A stretch of 47,147 bases of DNA, taken from assembly GCA_949298955.1 (NCBI GenBank), contig CASFYQ010000015.1:1-47147 (forward strand), read 5' to 3'. Below the pieces are notes generated by a model that had not been told where the DNA came from, made no database searches, and saw only the letters and a program-made list of their open reading frames with translations. Positions 34,671-44,186 of this stretch are shown in pieces. Position 1 is the stretch's first letter; the number at the start of each line of letters is the position of its first letter. Made by a program: the position numbers and the translations under genes. The DNA comes from an uncultured Bacteroidales bacterium. Its GTDB lineage: Bacteria; Bacteroidota; Bacteroidia; Bacteroidales; Barnesiellaceae.

Positions 34671-36752
34671 TTAATCGCTCAACCGTTTCAGCAAATTGTA
34701 GGCCGAGACTACCCCCAACTCGCCGGCTTTGCTCAAATCGGCAGTACCGGCAGCGGTGTCGCCCTGTTTGAGATAGACGAGCCCGCGATTATAGTAGGCA
34801 TCGCCGAAATCGGGGCGCAACTCGATGGCTCGGGTATAGTCGGCAATGGCTCCCCGATAGTCCTGCTGCGAACAGCGCAGGTTGCCACGGTTGTAATAGG
34901 CATAGAAGAAGCGGGGCGAATCCTCAATTACCTTTTCATAGTCGCGCAACACCATTTCATACTCCAATTTCAAACTCTCATTGCCCAGTGCCGAGAGCCC
35001 CATCGGGGCAAAGTCGTTGGCATCTTTCTTGCGCGACACCTGAAAATCGAGACTTTGCGTCGACGCGGCAGAGATTTCATATTCGATTTGTTTGGCCCGC
35101 ACGACGGCCCGCAGAAAATAGGCCATGGTAAAATTGCGGCTGGTCATGATAGCGCGATTGAGGTCGTCGAGCGCACTGGCAAAGTCCTGCACGAGCATGA
35201 AATCGACCGCCCGTCCGAAATAAGCCAGCGGATTGGACGGGCTGATTTCAATCAAACGCGAGAAATCGTTAATCGACGAAAAATGATAGTTGACCTGATC
35301 GGAAAGCAGCGCCGCCTCGGAATTGGTGAGCAACAGTTTCTTGGCAAACACATGGGTGTCGTTAAGCTCTTCCAACTCCTTGACGTAGTAGATGTTCTGA
35401 CGCACGGCATCGGGGCGTTCGTAGTAAGTGAGTACATACATGGGCTGTATGGAAACCTGCACGTTCTGATCCTGCACCCGGCCGCGTATCTTGTTCTCAT
35501 ACTCGGGTTTATACTCGGTGCGAGCATCGGCCACGAGTATTTGGTTGAACTTGTTAATATTCTTGTCCGACTCGGTACGCTCGTCGGCTGCCTGCCCCGA
35601 CGACTTGCCCGAGCCCGCAGCTGCCGTAGCCTCGTCGATGGGTTCGTACTGAACTTTTTTCTGCAAATCGAGAGCCAGCATGAAATCCTTTTCGCCCCCT
35701 TTCATGTCGCCCATTTTCCGTTTAGCCTCAGAGCGGGCAAAGAAACCGGCGACAAAATCGGGATACTGCTCGAGCACTACGTCGAAATCGGCAACAGCCT
35801 TGCCATAACTGCCTATCATGTCGTAGAGCAGGGCACGGTTGTAAATGGCGAAATAGTTATCAGGCTCGGCCTTGATGACCTCGGTAAAGTCCGATATGGC
35901 TTTGTTACGTTCGCCCACCTGCATGCGCAGCAAACCTCGGTTGTAATGGGTCATCGTGTTGCCCGGGTCGAGTTGCAGAATGTAGTCATAGTCGGCCATC
36001 GCCCCTTGCAAGTCGTCTTGATGATATTTGATGCGGGCGCGGTTGAAATAGTACGACACCTCCTTGGGATCAAGGCGCAGAGCCTCGTTCATATCGGCCA
36101 AAGCCGACTCATAATCGGCATCGTGCAATACCTTGATGATAGCCCGCTGGGCGTATGCGCCCGACATATATTTATCTATTTCGATGGCTTTGTCTATATC
36201 GGCTATCGCCTTGACTGTGTCTCCTTTTTCAAGATAGAACTGAGCACGGCTCATGTAGCCGTTGTAGTAGTTGGGGTGCAGGGCAATGAGCTTGTCGAAA
36301 CTTTTTTCGGCCTCATCGTATTTTTTCAGCTGTACCTCGGCTATCGCCTTGTTGTTCAAAAAGGTACGATCCTCAGGCGCATAGCGAAGGCCTTCGGCAT
36401 AGTCGTCGATAGCCCCCTGATAATCCCCCAGATTCTGGCGGGCGATACCCCGCACCTGATAGGCGTTTACAATGAAAGGATTACGCTCGATACAAAGCGT
36501 GCAATCCTCCTCGGCGCCCTTGTAATCGTCGAGACTCAACTTGGCGATACCCCGAAAAAAATAGGGCTCGGCCATATAAGGCTTCACCTTGATAACCTGA
36601 TTGAAATATTGCATCGACAAGATGTAATCCTCGAAATAGAGTGCGTTGCGCCCGATATTCATCACCCGATCGGTATTGATTTGGGCCACAGACAAGAGAG
36701 AAGAAAACGACAGCAACAGCAGTATGGTATGTGACTTGACAGTAAGTTTCAT
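34671..36752 (-). CDS. large exported TPR protein
   Basis: A 693-residue exported protein; signal peptide MKLTVKSHTILLLLSFSSLLSVAQ at ATG 36752 (the longer frame upstream is not convincing). Residues 30-380 contain about ten tetratricopeptide repeats (EPYFFRGIAKLSLDDYKGAE, VNAYQVRGIARQNLGDYQGA); a Ser/Ala-rich break follows (about 400-420), a non-repeat part (430-510), and further TPRs at 525-690 ending RPDFGDAYYNRGLVYLKQGD. Proteins of this type are common in Bacteroidales; the function is unassigned. Divergent from the NDH-2 gene. Confidence 0.88.
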   Translation of the reverse strand: MKLTVKSHTILLLLSFSSLLSVAQINTDRVMNIGRNALYFEDYILSMQYFNQVIKVKPYMAEPYFFRGIAKLSLDDYKGAEEDCTLCIERNPFIVNAYQVRGIARQNLGDYQGAIDDYAEGLRYAPEDRTFLNNKAIAEVQLKKYDEAEKSFDKLIALHPNYYNGYMSRAQFYLEKGDTVKAIADIDKAIEIDKYMSGAYAQRAIIKVLHDADYESALADMNEALRLDPKEVSYYFNRARIKYHQDDLQGAMADYDYILQLDPGNTMTHYNRGLLRMQVGERNKAISDFTEVIKAEPDNYFAIYNRALLYDMIGSYGKAVADFDVVLEQYPDFVAGFFARSEAKRKMGDMKGGEKDFMLALDLQKKVQYEPIDEATAAAGSGKSSGQAADERTESDKNINKFNQILVADARTEYKPEYENKIRGRVQDQNVQVSIQPMYVLTYYERPDAVRQNIYYVKELEELNDTHVFAKKLLLTNSEAALLSDQVNYHFSSINDFSRLIEISPSNPLAYFGRAVDFMLVQDFASALDDLNRAIMTSRNFTMAYFLRAVVRAKQIEYEISAASTQSLDFQVSRKKDANDFAPMGLSALGNESLKLEYEMVLRDYEKVIEDSPRFFYAYYNRGNLRCSQQDYRGAIADYTRAIELRPDFGDAYYNRGLVYLKQGDTAAGTADLSKAGELGVVSAYNLLKRLSD

Positions 36753-36933
36753 TACACGCGTAACATGATTATCAGACAAATGTACGTAAATAATAAGAAA
36801 TCTTCGCAAGGCCATGAATTTTTTATAAGTTTTTTCTTTTATTGCCGAGGTGTTGAACATTTTTTACGACCGAATGTCTTATAAGGGAAAAACGAACTTT
36901 TTTTACTATCTTTATGCCCCAAAATTACACAGT

Positions 36934-38220
36934 ATGAGCACAAACAAACATACCGAAAAAGAGTTGAAACACCTGGTTATCGTGGGAGGCGGCTTTGCCG
37001 GATTCCTGTTGTCGAAGCGTATCGATTCCCGGCAATATCGGGTAACCTTGGTCGACCGGAAGAACTACCACGCCTTCCCTCCCCTGTTTTACCAAATCGC
37101 CTCGTCGGGTCTCGAGCCTGCGGCTATCTGCTTCCCCTTCCGCAAAGAGTTGCGCAAACTGCGCCATGTGCGCTTTCACATGGGCGAAGCTATCGCCGTC
37201 GACACTCAACGGAAGGTGCTGACGACCAACACCGGGACAATCGAGTATGACTATTTGGTGCTGGCTACGGGGACAACCAACAACTTTTTCAACATGCCCG
37301 AACTGCGAGAGCAAGTCTATACGCTCAAATCTACGGCCGAAGCCATCAGATTGAGAAACGAAATCCTGTTCTGTTTGGAGCGGGCTTGTACCTGCACCGA
37401 TCCCGAAAAGCGCCGCACACTGCTCTGCTTTACCGTCGTGGGCGGGGGCCCTACCGGTGTAGAAATAGCAGGGGCTTTGGGCGAAATGAAAAAATACATT
37501 CTGGCGCGGGAATATCCCGAAATTAATCCTTGCGACATGCGAGTCGTCATCGTCGAAGGTTCCGGCCACCTCCTGCAAAATATGAGCGCCGAGGCTTCGG
37601 CCAAGTCGCGACAATATCTCGAACAACTCGAAGTCGATGTCATCACCGGGCACACCATGAAGTCGTTCGAAAACTATGTAGCGACCCTCGACAACGGAGA
37701 TCAAATCAAAAGCCATACCCTCATCTGGACGGCAGGTATCACCGGCGAACCGTTGCAGGGAATCCCCGAGGACTCCATCACCCGCGGCAAACGCATCGTC
37801 ACCGACGAATACAACCGGGTGAAAGGGTGCGACCACGTCTTTGCCATCGGCGACATCGCCTGGCTCACCGAAAAGAACTACCCCAACGGTCACCCGCAGG
37901 TGGCCCAGGTGGCTATCCAACAAAGCGAACTGCTGGCCCACAACTTGAACAAGGGGAGCTTCGACACCCCTTTCCACTACAAGAACAAGGGCAACATGGC
38001 CACCATAGGCCGTAACAAGGCGGTAGCCGACCTGCCCTACCTGAAATTGCACGGGCGTCCTGCCTGGTTTACCTGGATGGGGGTACACCTCGTCTCCATA
38101 CTGGGCATGAAAAACAAGATTATCACGCTGCTCAACTGGTGCTGGTATTACTTTACCTACAACGCCACACTGCGGCTGCTCATACGCCCCACCCGATACC
38201 CGAAACGGAACGAGGAGTAA
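36934..38220 (+). CDS. type II NADH dehydrogenase-like flavoprotein
   Basis: A 428-residue NAD(P)/FAD-dependent oxidoreductase of NDH-2 type. The FAD-binding Rossmann motif is VIVGGGFAGFLLSKR (about 14-28); the NADH-binding one is FTVVGGGPTGVEIAGAL (about 166-182); HVFAIGDIAWL (about 302) contacts FAD. The C-terminal hydrophobic and amphipathic stretches (FTWMGVHLVSILGMKNKIITLLNW) can bind the membrane surface. NDH-2 passes electrons from NADH to quinone without pumping ions. I chose ATG 36934; a -7-like TATCTTTA lies about 10 nt before it, so the leader is very short. Confidence 0.92.
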   Translation: MSTNKHTEKELKHLVIVGGGFAGFLLSKRIDSRQYRVTLVDRKNYHAFPPLFYQIASSGLEPAAICFPFRKELRKLRHVRFHMGEAIAVDTQRKVLTTNTGTIEYDYLVLATGTTNNFFNMPELREQVYTLKSTAEAIRLRNEILFCLERACTCTDPEKRRTLLCFTVVGGGPTGVEIAGALGEMKKYILAREYPEINPCDMRVVIVEGSGHLLQNMSAEASAKSRQYLEQLEVDVITGHTMKSFENYVATLDNGDQIKSHTLIWTAGITGEPLQGIPEDSITRGKRIVTDEYNRVKGCDHVFAIGDIAWLTEKNYPNGHPQVAQVAIQQSELLAHNLNKGSFDTPFHYKNKGNMATIGRNKAVADLPYLKLHGRPAWFTWMGVHLVSILGMKNKIITLLNWCWYYFTYNATLRLLIRPTRYPKRNEE

Positions 38221-38310
38221 CCCCTCGCCCCGCTTCGTACAAAAAGGCCAGCCCCCGACGTGAATCGGTTGCCGGTTTTTGAAAACTCACTTATATAACT
38301 CGTACAAACG

Positions 38311-39135
38311 ATGAAAAAAATTCTGCTTGCCTCTCTGGGGCTGCTACTCCTGCTGTCGGCCTCCTCGTGTAAAACCTCCCAAAAGAGAGCCGTCGCCCCC
38401 AAACAGGAAACCGAAGAGAGGGCCGACACACACAAAATCCCGACCATACTCCGCGAGGAATTTGACGGCACCTGGATTGTAAAAACAGCCGGGAAAAGAG
38501 CTGTCGTGGGCGAATCGCCGGTCGAAATTACTTTTGACTTGACAAACGGCCGCATCTACGGCTGCGACGGGTGCAATGTGGTAAACGGGACATTTACCCT
38601 CGGCAATGAGAACGAACTACAATTCGAATCGCTCATCGCAACCCAAAAAGAGTGCGGGCCCGAGGTGACCAACCTCACCGTGCTGCACGCTCTCGAAAAT
38701 ACCCGTTCCTACAAACACGACACCCACTCCCGGGAGTTGAGCATCAAACTCTGCGACAAACGAGGAAAAAGCATTATGACACTCGAAAAACGAAGGGTCG
38801 ACCTGCTGAACGGAGCCTGGACAGCAATCGAAATCGAGGGGAATATCATCGAAGGGAAAAAACCTGTCTTGATTATCGACATACCCGAAGCCCGGCTATC
38901 CGGATCGGCCAGTTGCAACCGCATATTCGGGCGCATCGCTTTGGACGGAACGCCCTACGGCATCTCCTTCATTCAGGTTGCCGCCTCTCGCAAGACGTGC
39001 CCCGAGATTGAAACCGAGGTGAAATTTCTCGCCGCACTTGAAAAAGTGACAGGATTTTACCCCGTCGACAACGACCACGCCGTGCTGTATCAATCGCCCG
39101 ACACCCCCCTTATCACTCTCAAAAAAGGGTTTTGA
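38311..39135 (+). CDS. lipoprotein with two META domains
   Basis: A 274-residue lipoprotein; signal peptide with lipobox SASSC (Cys20). Two META (HslJ-like) domains are visible: first FDGTWIVKTAGKRAV to ITFDLTNGRIYGCDGCNVVNG (about 50-155), second LNGAWTAIEIEGN to IPEARLSGSASCNRIFG and ASRKTCPEIETEVKFLAALE (about 165-270). Paired cysteines in both (GCDGCN, SCNRIFG) fit the family. Function is unknown beyond an envelope location. A strong hairpin follows at 39229-39260. Confidence 0.9.
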   Translation: MKKILLASLGLLLLLSASSCKTSQKRAVAPKQETEERADTHKIPTILREEFDGTWIVKTAGKRAVVGESPVEITFDLTNGRIYGCDGCNVVNGTFTLGNENELQFESLIATQKECGPEVTNLTVLHALENTRSYKHDTHSRELSIKLCDKRGKSIMTLEKRRVDLLNGAWTAIEIEGNIIEGKKPVLIIDIPEARLSGSASCNRIFGRIALDGTPYGISFIQVAASRKTCPEIETEVKFLAALEKVTGFYPVDNDHAVLYQSPDTPLITLKKGF

Positions 39136-39228
39136 TTTTGACTGCCATCTCATCGGCGACATAAAGAGTTTCATGCTTTTCGATTCCTGCGAAAAGCGAT
39201 ACGCATAAACATAACATATTTCTATCCC

Positions 39229-39260
39229 GCAACACCCCGACAGAAATACCGGGGTGTTGC
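39229..39260. terminator. hairpin after the META lipoprotein gene
   Basis: GCAACACCCCG/CGGGGTGTTGC, 11 bp with a 10-nt loop, no clear U-run on either side. A likely transcription end or mRNA-stabilising hairpin. Confidence 0.55.
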
Positions 39261-39400
39261 CCTATCGGGCCCAACAAGCGACACTGCTATCCCGACGTCC
39301 CGAAGCCCGTTATAAACCATTTTAATAGGCCTCACACCATTTAAATAAATCACAAGAAAAAGAAATAAACTTTTTATTGAAAAAACAAATCGTGCACACC

Positions 39401-39429
39401 TTGTTATTCAAATCTATTCTCTATTTTTG
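39401..39429 (+). promoter_or_regulatory. promoter of the pseudoknot RNA candidate
   Basis: TTG (39401-39403), 18 bases, TATTTTTG (39422-39429), an exact -7 match with slightly short spacing. The predicted start (about 39434-39436) coincides with the first base of the outer helix. Confidence 0.65.
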
Positions 39430-39433
39430 AATT

Positions 39434-39571
39434 GTCTTACTTGCTTATATTGGGATAATTTGTGTGTTGCCACACGGGAAGAAGGAATTTAGCCTTCGCC
39501 TAATCAATGTGCAACACACACCATTCGACAGAAGCAAGTAAGACCTCTTTTTAGAATGTATTAGGCGAAGG
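39434..39571 (+). ncRNA. candidate structured RNA with pseudoknot
   Basis: Three perfect helices. Outer: GTCTTACTTGCTT (39434-39446) with AAGCAAGTAAGAC (39532-39544), followed by CCTCTTTTT. Inner: TGTGTGTTGC (39461-39470) with GCAACACACA (39511-39520). Pseudoknot: CCTTCGCCTAAT in the inner loop (39493-39504) with ATTAGGCGAAGG (39560-39571), followed by TTTTCC. The two U-runs make either form look like a terminator, as in an attenuator; a free small RNA ending near 39555 is the alternative. A 60-codon ORF starts 25 nt after the last helix. I cannot match it to a named RNA class; a 6S-like role is possible but not supported. Confidence 0.65.
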
Positions 39572-39595
39572 TTTTCCTATATATACGATTAAGAT

Positions 39596-39778
39596 ATGGA
39601 AAAGTTTACACGTTCGCCGAGAGTCAAGTTGTTTTTCGCCCAAATGCTCACGCGTCTTTTTGTACCCGATTATAAAAAGGTATGGAGGTTGTATCGCCAA
39701 GCCGCCATGTCCCGTGAAGACTCCGAAACAGAAGAAACGGAGGAATCGCCGAAATACAAAACGGGCCGGTCGACATGA
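39596..39778 (+). CDS. small protein, 60 residues, unknown
   Basis: MEKFTRSPRVKLFFAQMLTRLFVPDY...: a basic, amphipathic N-terminal half and an acidic, Glu/Thr-rich C-terminal half (EDSETEETEESPK). No signal peptide. It follows the pseudoknot RNA, has a terminator overlapping its end (39759-39792), and its reading frame looks like real protein rather than random sequence. The upstream sequence is A/T-rich without a clear Shine-Dalgarno, as is usual in this phylum. It may be regulated by the RNA ahead of it. Confidence 0.5.
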   Translation: MEKFTRSPRVKLFFAQMLTRLFVPDYKKVWRLYRQAAMSREDSETEETEESPKYKTGRST

Positions 39779-39798
39779 CGACAGGCCCGTTTGCTTTA
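39759..39798. terminator. bidirectional terminator
   Basis: AAACGGGCC (39759-39767) pairs with GGCCCGTTT (39784-39792), then GCTTTAT. It lies between the small ORF and the convergent M13 peptidase gene. Confidence 0.7.
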
Positions 39799-39818
39799 TC
39801 TGTTCTCGAATAACCGGC

Positions 39819-41846
39819 TTACCAGATGATTACCCGCTCTTCGGGAGCCAAATACATGGGATCGCCCTCCTGAATATCGAATGCCTTGAAGAAGGTATCG
39901 ATATTGCGCAGGGCTGCATTTACACGCCAGCGGCCCAGCGAATGGGGGTCGATTTTGGTGAGTCGCAAAATCTCGGCATCGCGAATATTACCGGCCCACA
40001 GCGTAGCATACGACAGGTAGAAACGTTGGTCGGCAGTGAAACCGTCGATCAAGGCAGGCTCTACACCATTGAGCGAGTTGCGGAAAGCCGTATAGGCAAT
40101 GCGCAGACCGCCGTGGTCGGCGATGTTTTCGCCAAGGGTGAAATGGCCATTGGCGTGAACCGTGTCGAGCACAATGATATTGTCGTATTGAGCAGCCAGA
40201 ATCTCGGCACGCCGGTTGAACTGCTCGGCATCGGCAGGAGTCCACCAGTCGTTGAGGTTACCGTCTTTGTCGAACTGACGGCCCTGGTCGTCAAATCCGT
40301 GAGTCATCTCGTGACCGATTACAACACCGATACCACCGTAGTTCACGGCATCGTCGGCATCGAAATTAAAGAAAGGCGGTTGCAAAATACCGGCAGGGAA
40401 ACAAATCTCGTTGGAACTGGGATTGTAATAGGCGTTCACCGTCTGCGGACTCATGTACCACTTGGTCTTGTCGACAGGTTTACCCTCGTCTTTGAGCATG
40501 TAAAGAGTTTCAAACTCGGCGGCACGACGCACGTTGGCATAATAGCTCTCCTCGGGATTGATGGCAAGGCCGCTGTAATCGCGCCACGTGTCGGGATAAC
40601 CGATTTTCACATAAAAAGCATTCAGCTTCTCATGAGCTTTGGCTTTGGTCTCGTCGCTCATCCATTCGAGGCTGTCGATGTGCTGCCCCAACGCCGTCTG
40701 CAAGTTGGCAACGAGCTGTACCATGCGTTCCTTGGCTTCGGGCGGGAAATACTTGGCCACATACATTTCGCCCACAGCTTCCGACAATACACCGTTGGCC
40801 ACGTTGAGGGCGCGTTTCCAGCGAGGTTCTATCTGCTCTTTGCCCGACAAGGTCTTGGAGTAGAAATCGAAACGGGCATTTACAAAATCGTCGCTCAGAT
40901 AAGAGGCGGCGCCATCGATGCAGTTGAAGGCCAGATAGTCGCGAATCTCCTGCTCGCTCAAAGTTTTGAGCAGATTGTTCACGGCTTTGAGCGTACGGGG
41001 CTGGCCGATGTTGATTTTTTGCAAACTGTCGAGGCCCACGGTATTGAAATAAACGTCCCAGTCGAGGCCGTCGTAGTTCTTCTTCAAGTCGGCCACCGTC
41101 ATCACATTGTAACCGGCCTGAGGATCACGCAGCTCTTCGCGGGTAAACGCAGCTTTGGCGATAGCCGTCTCTACTTTCAGCACAGTGGCGGCAGCCTGTT
41201 CGGCAGCCTCTTGACTATACCCCGAGAGAGTGAAAAGTGTCTTAATATAGTTGAGGTAGCTCTCGCGAATTTGCCGGCTGTGCTCATCGTCGGTCACATA
41301 GTAGTCGCGGTCGCCCATATTCATACCGGCCTGATACCAGCCGGCAATGTTCATAGAACTGTTTTTGGCATCGGCATCGACATAAACCGCAAAGAAAGGA
41401 GCCGACATGGTGCGGTGCATCTCGCCAATCATGGCACTCACGGCCTCCTTGCCCGAGAGGGCTTGGATACGTTTGAGTTCATCGGCAATAGGAGCGGCCC
41501 CCTCCTGATTCAGGCGCACGCTGTCGAGGCCCATGTTGTAGAGGTCGCCTATCTTTTGAGCTACGCTACCCGGCTCGGCTTTCTGCTTGCTCAGTTCTTC
41601 GAAGAGCACACGAATCTGCTCCTGATTGTTCTCACGCAGTTGGTCGAAAGAACCATAGCGGGCATACTCGGGTTTCAACGGGTTCTTTTTCATCCACCCG
41701 CCACACGCATACTCATAGAAATCGTCACCACAAGCAACCGTCGTATCGAGGTTGGTGAGGTCGATACCCGGCGTCTTGGCGACTTTGCTTGTACAACCTG
41801 TTGCTAACAAGGCTGCTGCAAACGATAAAATCATTACTTTTTTCAT
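39819..41846 (-). CDS. M13-family metallopeptidase (PepO/neprilysin-like)
   Basis: A 675-residue lipoprotein; signal peptide with lipobox ATGC (Cys18). The zinc site is visible: GHEMTHGFDDQG with two His ligands and the catalytic Glu, and the third ligand Glu in GENIADHGGL. NAYYNPSSNEICFPAGIL is the substrate-binding region and the C-terminus ends VIW, as usual for M13. These enzymes degrade oligopeptides; here at the outer membrane or periplasm. Its start lies 23 nt after the ABC-F gene, so the two are probably co-transcribed. Confidence 0.95.
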   Translation of the reverse strand: MKKVMILSFAAALLATGCTSKVAKTPGIDLTNLDTTVACGDDFYEYACGGWMKKNPLKPEYARYGSFDQLRENNQEQIRVLFEELSKQKAEPGSVAQKIGDLYNMGLDSVRLNQEGAAPIADELKRIQALSGKEAVSAMIGEMHRTMSAPFFAVYVDADAKNSSMNIAGWYQAGMNMGDRDYYVTDDEHSRQIRESYLNYIKTLFTLSGYSQEAAEQAAATVLKVETAIAKAAFTREELRDPQAGYNVMTVADLKKNYDGLDWDVYFNTVGLDSLQKINIGQPRTLKAVNNLLKTLSEQEIRDYLAFNCIDGAASYLSDDFVNARFDFYSKTLSGKEQIEPRWKRALNVANGVLSEAVGEMYVAKYFPPEAKERMVQLVANLQTALGQHIDSLEWMSDETKAKAHEKLNAFYVKIGYPDTWRDYSGLAINPEESYYANVRRAAEFETLYMLKDEGKPVDKTKWYMSPQTVNAYYNPSSNEICFPAGILQPPFFNFDADDAVNYGGIGVVIGHEMTHGFDDQGRQFDKDGNLNDWWTPADAEQFNRRAEILAAQYDNIIVLDTVHANGHFTLGENIADHGGLRIAYTAFRNSLNGVEPALIDGFTADQRFYLSYATLWAGNIRDAEILRLTKIDPHSLGRWRVNAALRNIDTFFKAFDIQEGDPMYLAPEERVIIW

Positions 41847-41869
41847 TTTACATACTATTTATGTGTGTT

Positions 41870-43837
41870 TCATTTATCTTGTTTCTGCAAATGTTCCAAC
41901 ACCTCGGAAGCCTCGCCCCACCGCCACATGGCATCGTCGAGTTGCTTTTTCAACCGGCCGTGCTGCTCATAGAGCGAGGTATCGGCAGCCCCCTCGGGGG
42001 TAGAGAGTTTCTCTTCGAGCGAGGCGATTTGCGTTTCAAGGTCGGCCACGGCCGCTTCGGCATCGGCGACCTCTTTCTCGGCCTTCCGCAAACGGCGTGC
42101 CAACTCTTTCTGCTCGGCAAACGAAAGTTTCGAGCCCTCGCTCACGGCCGATGCAATCTCGACTTTCGGCGTAACCGACTTTTTGTCAGTAGCCGGTGAG
42201 ACCGCGCGCTGCTCGAGCTCGCGCAAAGAATCGAGCTTGCGGCTCTCGAGAAAATCATAGATGCCACCCAAGTGCTCGCGCACCCGTCCGCCGCCAAACT
42301 CATAGACCTTCGACACCAGTCCGTCGAGAAACTCACGGTCGTGCGACACCACGATGACCGTGCCGTTAAAATCGCGTATAGCCTGTTTCAGCACATCTTT
42401 GGTGCGCATGTCGAGGTGGTTGGTAGGCTCGTCGAGGATAAGCAGGTTGACCGGCTCGAGCAAAAGACGTATCATGGCCAGCCGGGTGCGCTCTCCCCCC
42501 GAAAGCACCTTCACTTTCTTGTCCGATGCTTCACCGCCAAACATAAAAGCTCCCAATATATCGCGTATCTTGGTGCGAATATCGCCCACGGCTACCCGGT
42601 CGATGGTGTCGAAAACGGTAATCGACTCGTCGAGCAGGCTCGCCTGGTTCTGGGCAAAATAGCCTATCTTTACATTATGTCCTATCTTCAAGGTGCCGGT
42701 ATAAGGAATTTCGCCCATGATACACTTGACCAGTGTCGACTTACCCTCGCCATTCTTTCCCACGAAAGCCACCTTCTCGCCCCGCTTGATGGTAAAGGTA
42801 GCATCGGCAAAGACCAGATGGTCGCCATAACTCTTGCCCACCCCCTCGGCAATGATGGGATAGTCGCCCGAGCGGGGAGCCGGCGGGAATTTCAAGTTCA
42901 GATGCGAGGTATCGACCTCGTCGACCTCGACCCGTTCGAGCTTGGCCAGTTGCTTGATGCGCGACTGTACCTGAACCGATTTCGTAGCCTTATAGCGGAA
43001 TCGCTCGATAAAGGCTTCGGTATCCTGTATCTGTTTCTGCTGATTTTCATATGCCCTCCGCTGCTGTTCGAGCCTCTCCTGGCGCAACACCACATAGCGG
43101 GAGTAGTTGACCTGATAGTCATAGATACGCCCCAACGAAATCTCGATGGTGCGATTGGTTACATTGTCGATAAAAGCACGGTCGTGCGAGACCAGCACCA
43201 CGGCATTGGCCCGCGTGGCAAGGAAACTCTCGAGCCATTGTATCGACTCGATATCGAGGTGATTGGTAGGCTCGTCGAGCAACAGCACGTCGGGACGTTG
43301 CAACAACAATTTGGCCAACTCGATACGCATGCGCCAGCCGCCGCTGAACTCCGACGTGTCGCGGGCAAAATCGTCGCGGGTAAAGCCCAAGCCTATCAAC
43401 GTCTTTTCAATCTCGGCCTGATAATTAGCCGCTCCGACAAGAGCCAGCTGTTCGTTCGCATTGGAGACCCGCTCAATGAGTTCCTGATAATCAGCCGACT
43501 CATAGTCGGTACGCTCGGCCAGCTCGATATTCATACGTTCGATACGCGCCTGCAACTCAAAGATATGAGCAAAAGCCTGCTCGGCCTCCTCCATCACGGT
43601 GCGGGTATCGGTAAGATTCATCTGCTGAGGCAGATACCCCACGGTAAGATCCTTCGGCATATTCACGCAACCCGAGGTAGGTGCCTGCAATCCCGCGATG
43701 ATTTTCAACATAGTCGATTTGCCCGCCCCGTTTTTCCCGACCAAAGCAATGCGATCCCGCTTGTTGATGACATAAGTAATATTGTCGAACAGCGTATTGC
43801 CTCCAAATGCAACCGAAAGACCTTCTATCGATATCAT
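41870..43837 (-). CDS. ABC-F family ATPase
   Basis: A 655-residue protein with two ABC domains and no membrane segments: first Walker A GKNGAGKS (about 35-42), signature FSGGWRMRIELAKLL, Walker B VLLLDEPTNHLD; second GKNGEGKS (about 350), signature LSGGERTRLAM, Walker B LLILDEPTNHLD. The linker between them and a C-terminal coiled coil (about 575-655) fit Uup/YfmR/EttA-type ABC-F proteins, which act on ribosomes or DNA-branch intermediates. The C-terminal coiled coil favours a Uup-like type. A TATCTTTG -7 box lies upstream at 43858-43865. Confidence 0.93.
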   Translation of the reverse strand: MISIEGLSVAFGGNTLFDNITYVINKRDRIALVGKNGAGKSTMLKIIAGLQAPTSGCVNMPKDLTVGYLPQQMNLTDTRTVMEEAEQAFAHIFELQARIERMNIELAERTDYESADYQELIERVSNANEQLALVGAANYQAEIEKTLIGLGFTRDDFARDTSEFSGGWRMRIELAKLLLQRPDVLLLDEPTNHLDIESIQWLESFLATRANAVVLVSHDRAFIDNVTNRTIEISLGRIYDYQVNYSRYVVLRQERLEQQRRAYENQQKQIQDTEAFIERFRYKATKSVQVQSRIKQLAKLERVEVDEVDTSHLNLKFPPAPRSGDYPIIAEGVGKSYGDHLVFADATFTIKRGEKVAFVGKNGEGKSTLVKCIMGEIPYTGTLKIGHNVKIGYFAQNQASLLDESITVFDTIDRVAVGDIRTKIRDILGAFMFGGEASDKKVKVLSGGERTRLAMIRLLLEPVNLLILDEPTNHLDMRTKDVLKQAIRDFNGTVIVVSHDREFLDGLVSKVYEFGGGRVREHLGGIYDFLESRKLDSLRELEQRAVSPATDKKSVTPKVEIASAVSEGSKLSFAEQKELARRLRKAEKEVADAEAAVADLETQIASLEEKLSTPEGAADTSLYEQHGRLKKQLDDAMWRWGEASEVLEHLQKQDK

Positions 43838-44017
43838 ATTTCTCGTTTTACGAAATGCAAAGATAATGAAAGGCCGTGGAGAATAAAATATCGGAACTTG
43901 TTTTCAAATATTTTTTATCCCAATCCGCATCTTCTCTATAAGGAACACCTGTCGAGACCGGGAATAAATGGAAACGAAATGGAATTTTCTATTTTCTGTG
44001 AATTTTGAATATAATCC

Positions 44018-44048
44018 TTGTGCGTTTCAATAAAAGGATATATCTTTG
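44018..44048 (+). promoter_or_regulatory. promoter of tRNA-Lys
   Basis: TTG (44018-44020), 20 bases, TATCTTTG (44041-44048). The start would be near 44055, 24 nt before the tRNA. Confidence 0.7.
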
Positions 44049-44078
44049 CAACGCTTTTTCAAAGAAGCGCCAAGGTTC

Positions 44079-44154
44079 GATTCGCTAGCTCAGCTGGTAG
44101 AGCACAACACTTTTAATGTTGGGGTCCTGGGTTCGAGCCCCAGGCGGATCACCA
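44079..44154 (+). tRNA. tRNA-Lys (anticodon TTT)
   Basis: 76 nt with encoded CCA; acceptor GATTCGC/GCGGATC (one T-G pair), anticodon loop CTTTTAA, T-loop GTTCGAG. Confidence 0.97.
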
Positions 44155-44186
44155 GAAGAAAAGCCAAAAGGCGACAACAAAAAGAC

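Noticed and set aside
34599..36734. 711-codon plus-strand frame opposite the large TPR gene
   Set aside because: Shadow of a repeat-containing gene with signal peptide and clear TPRs; no motif in the plus frame.
39660..41807. 715-codon plus-strand frame opposite the M13 peptidase
   Set aside because: The minus strand has the zinc motif and lipobox; the plus frame is unsupported and would overlap the small ORF and terminator.
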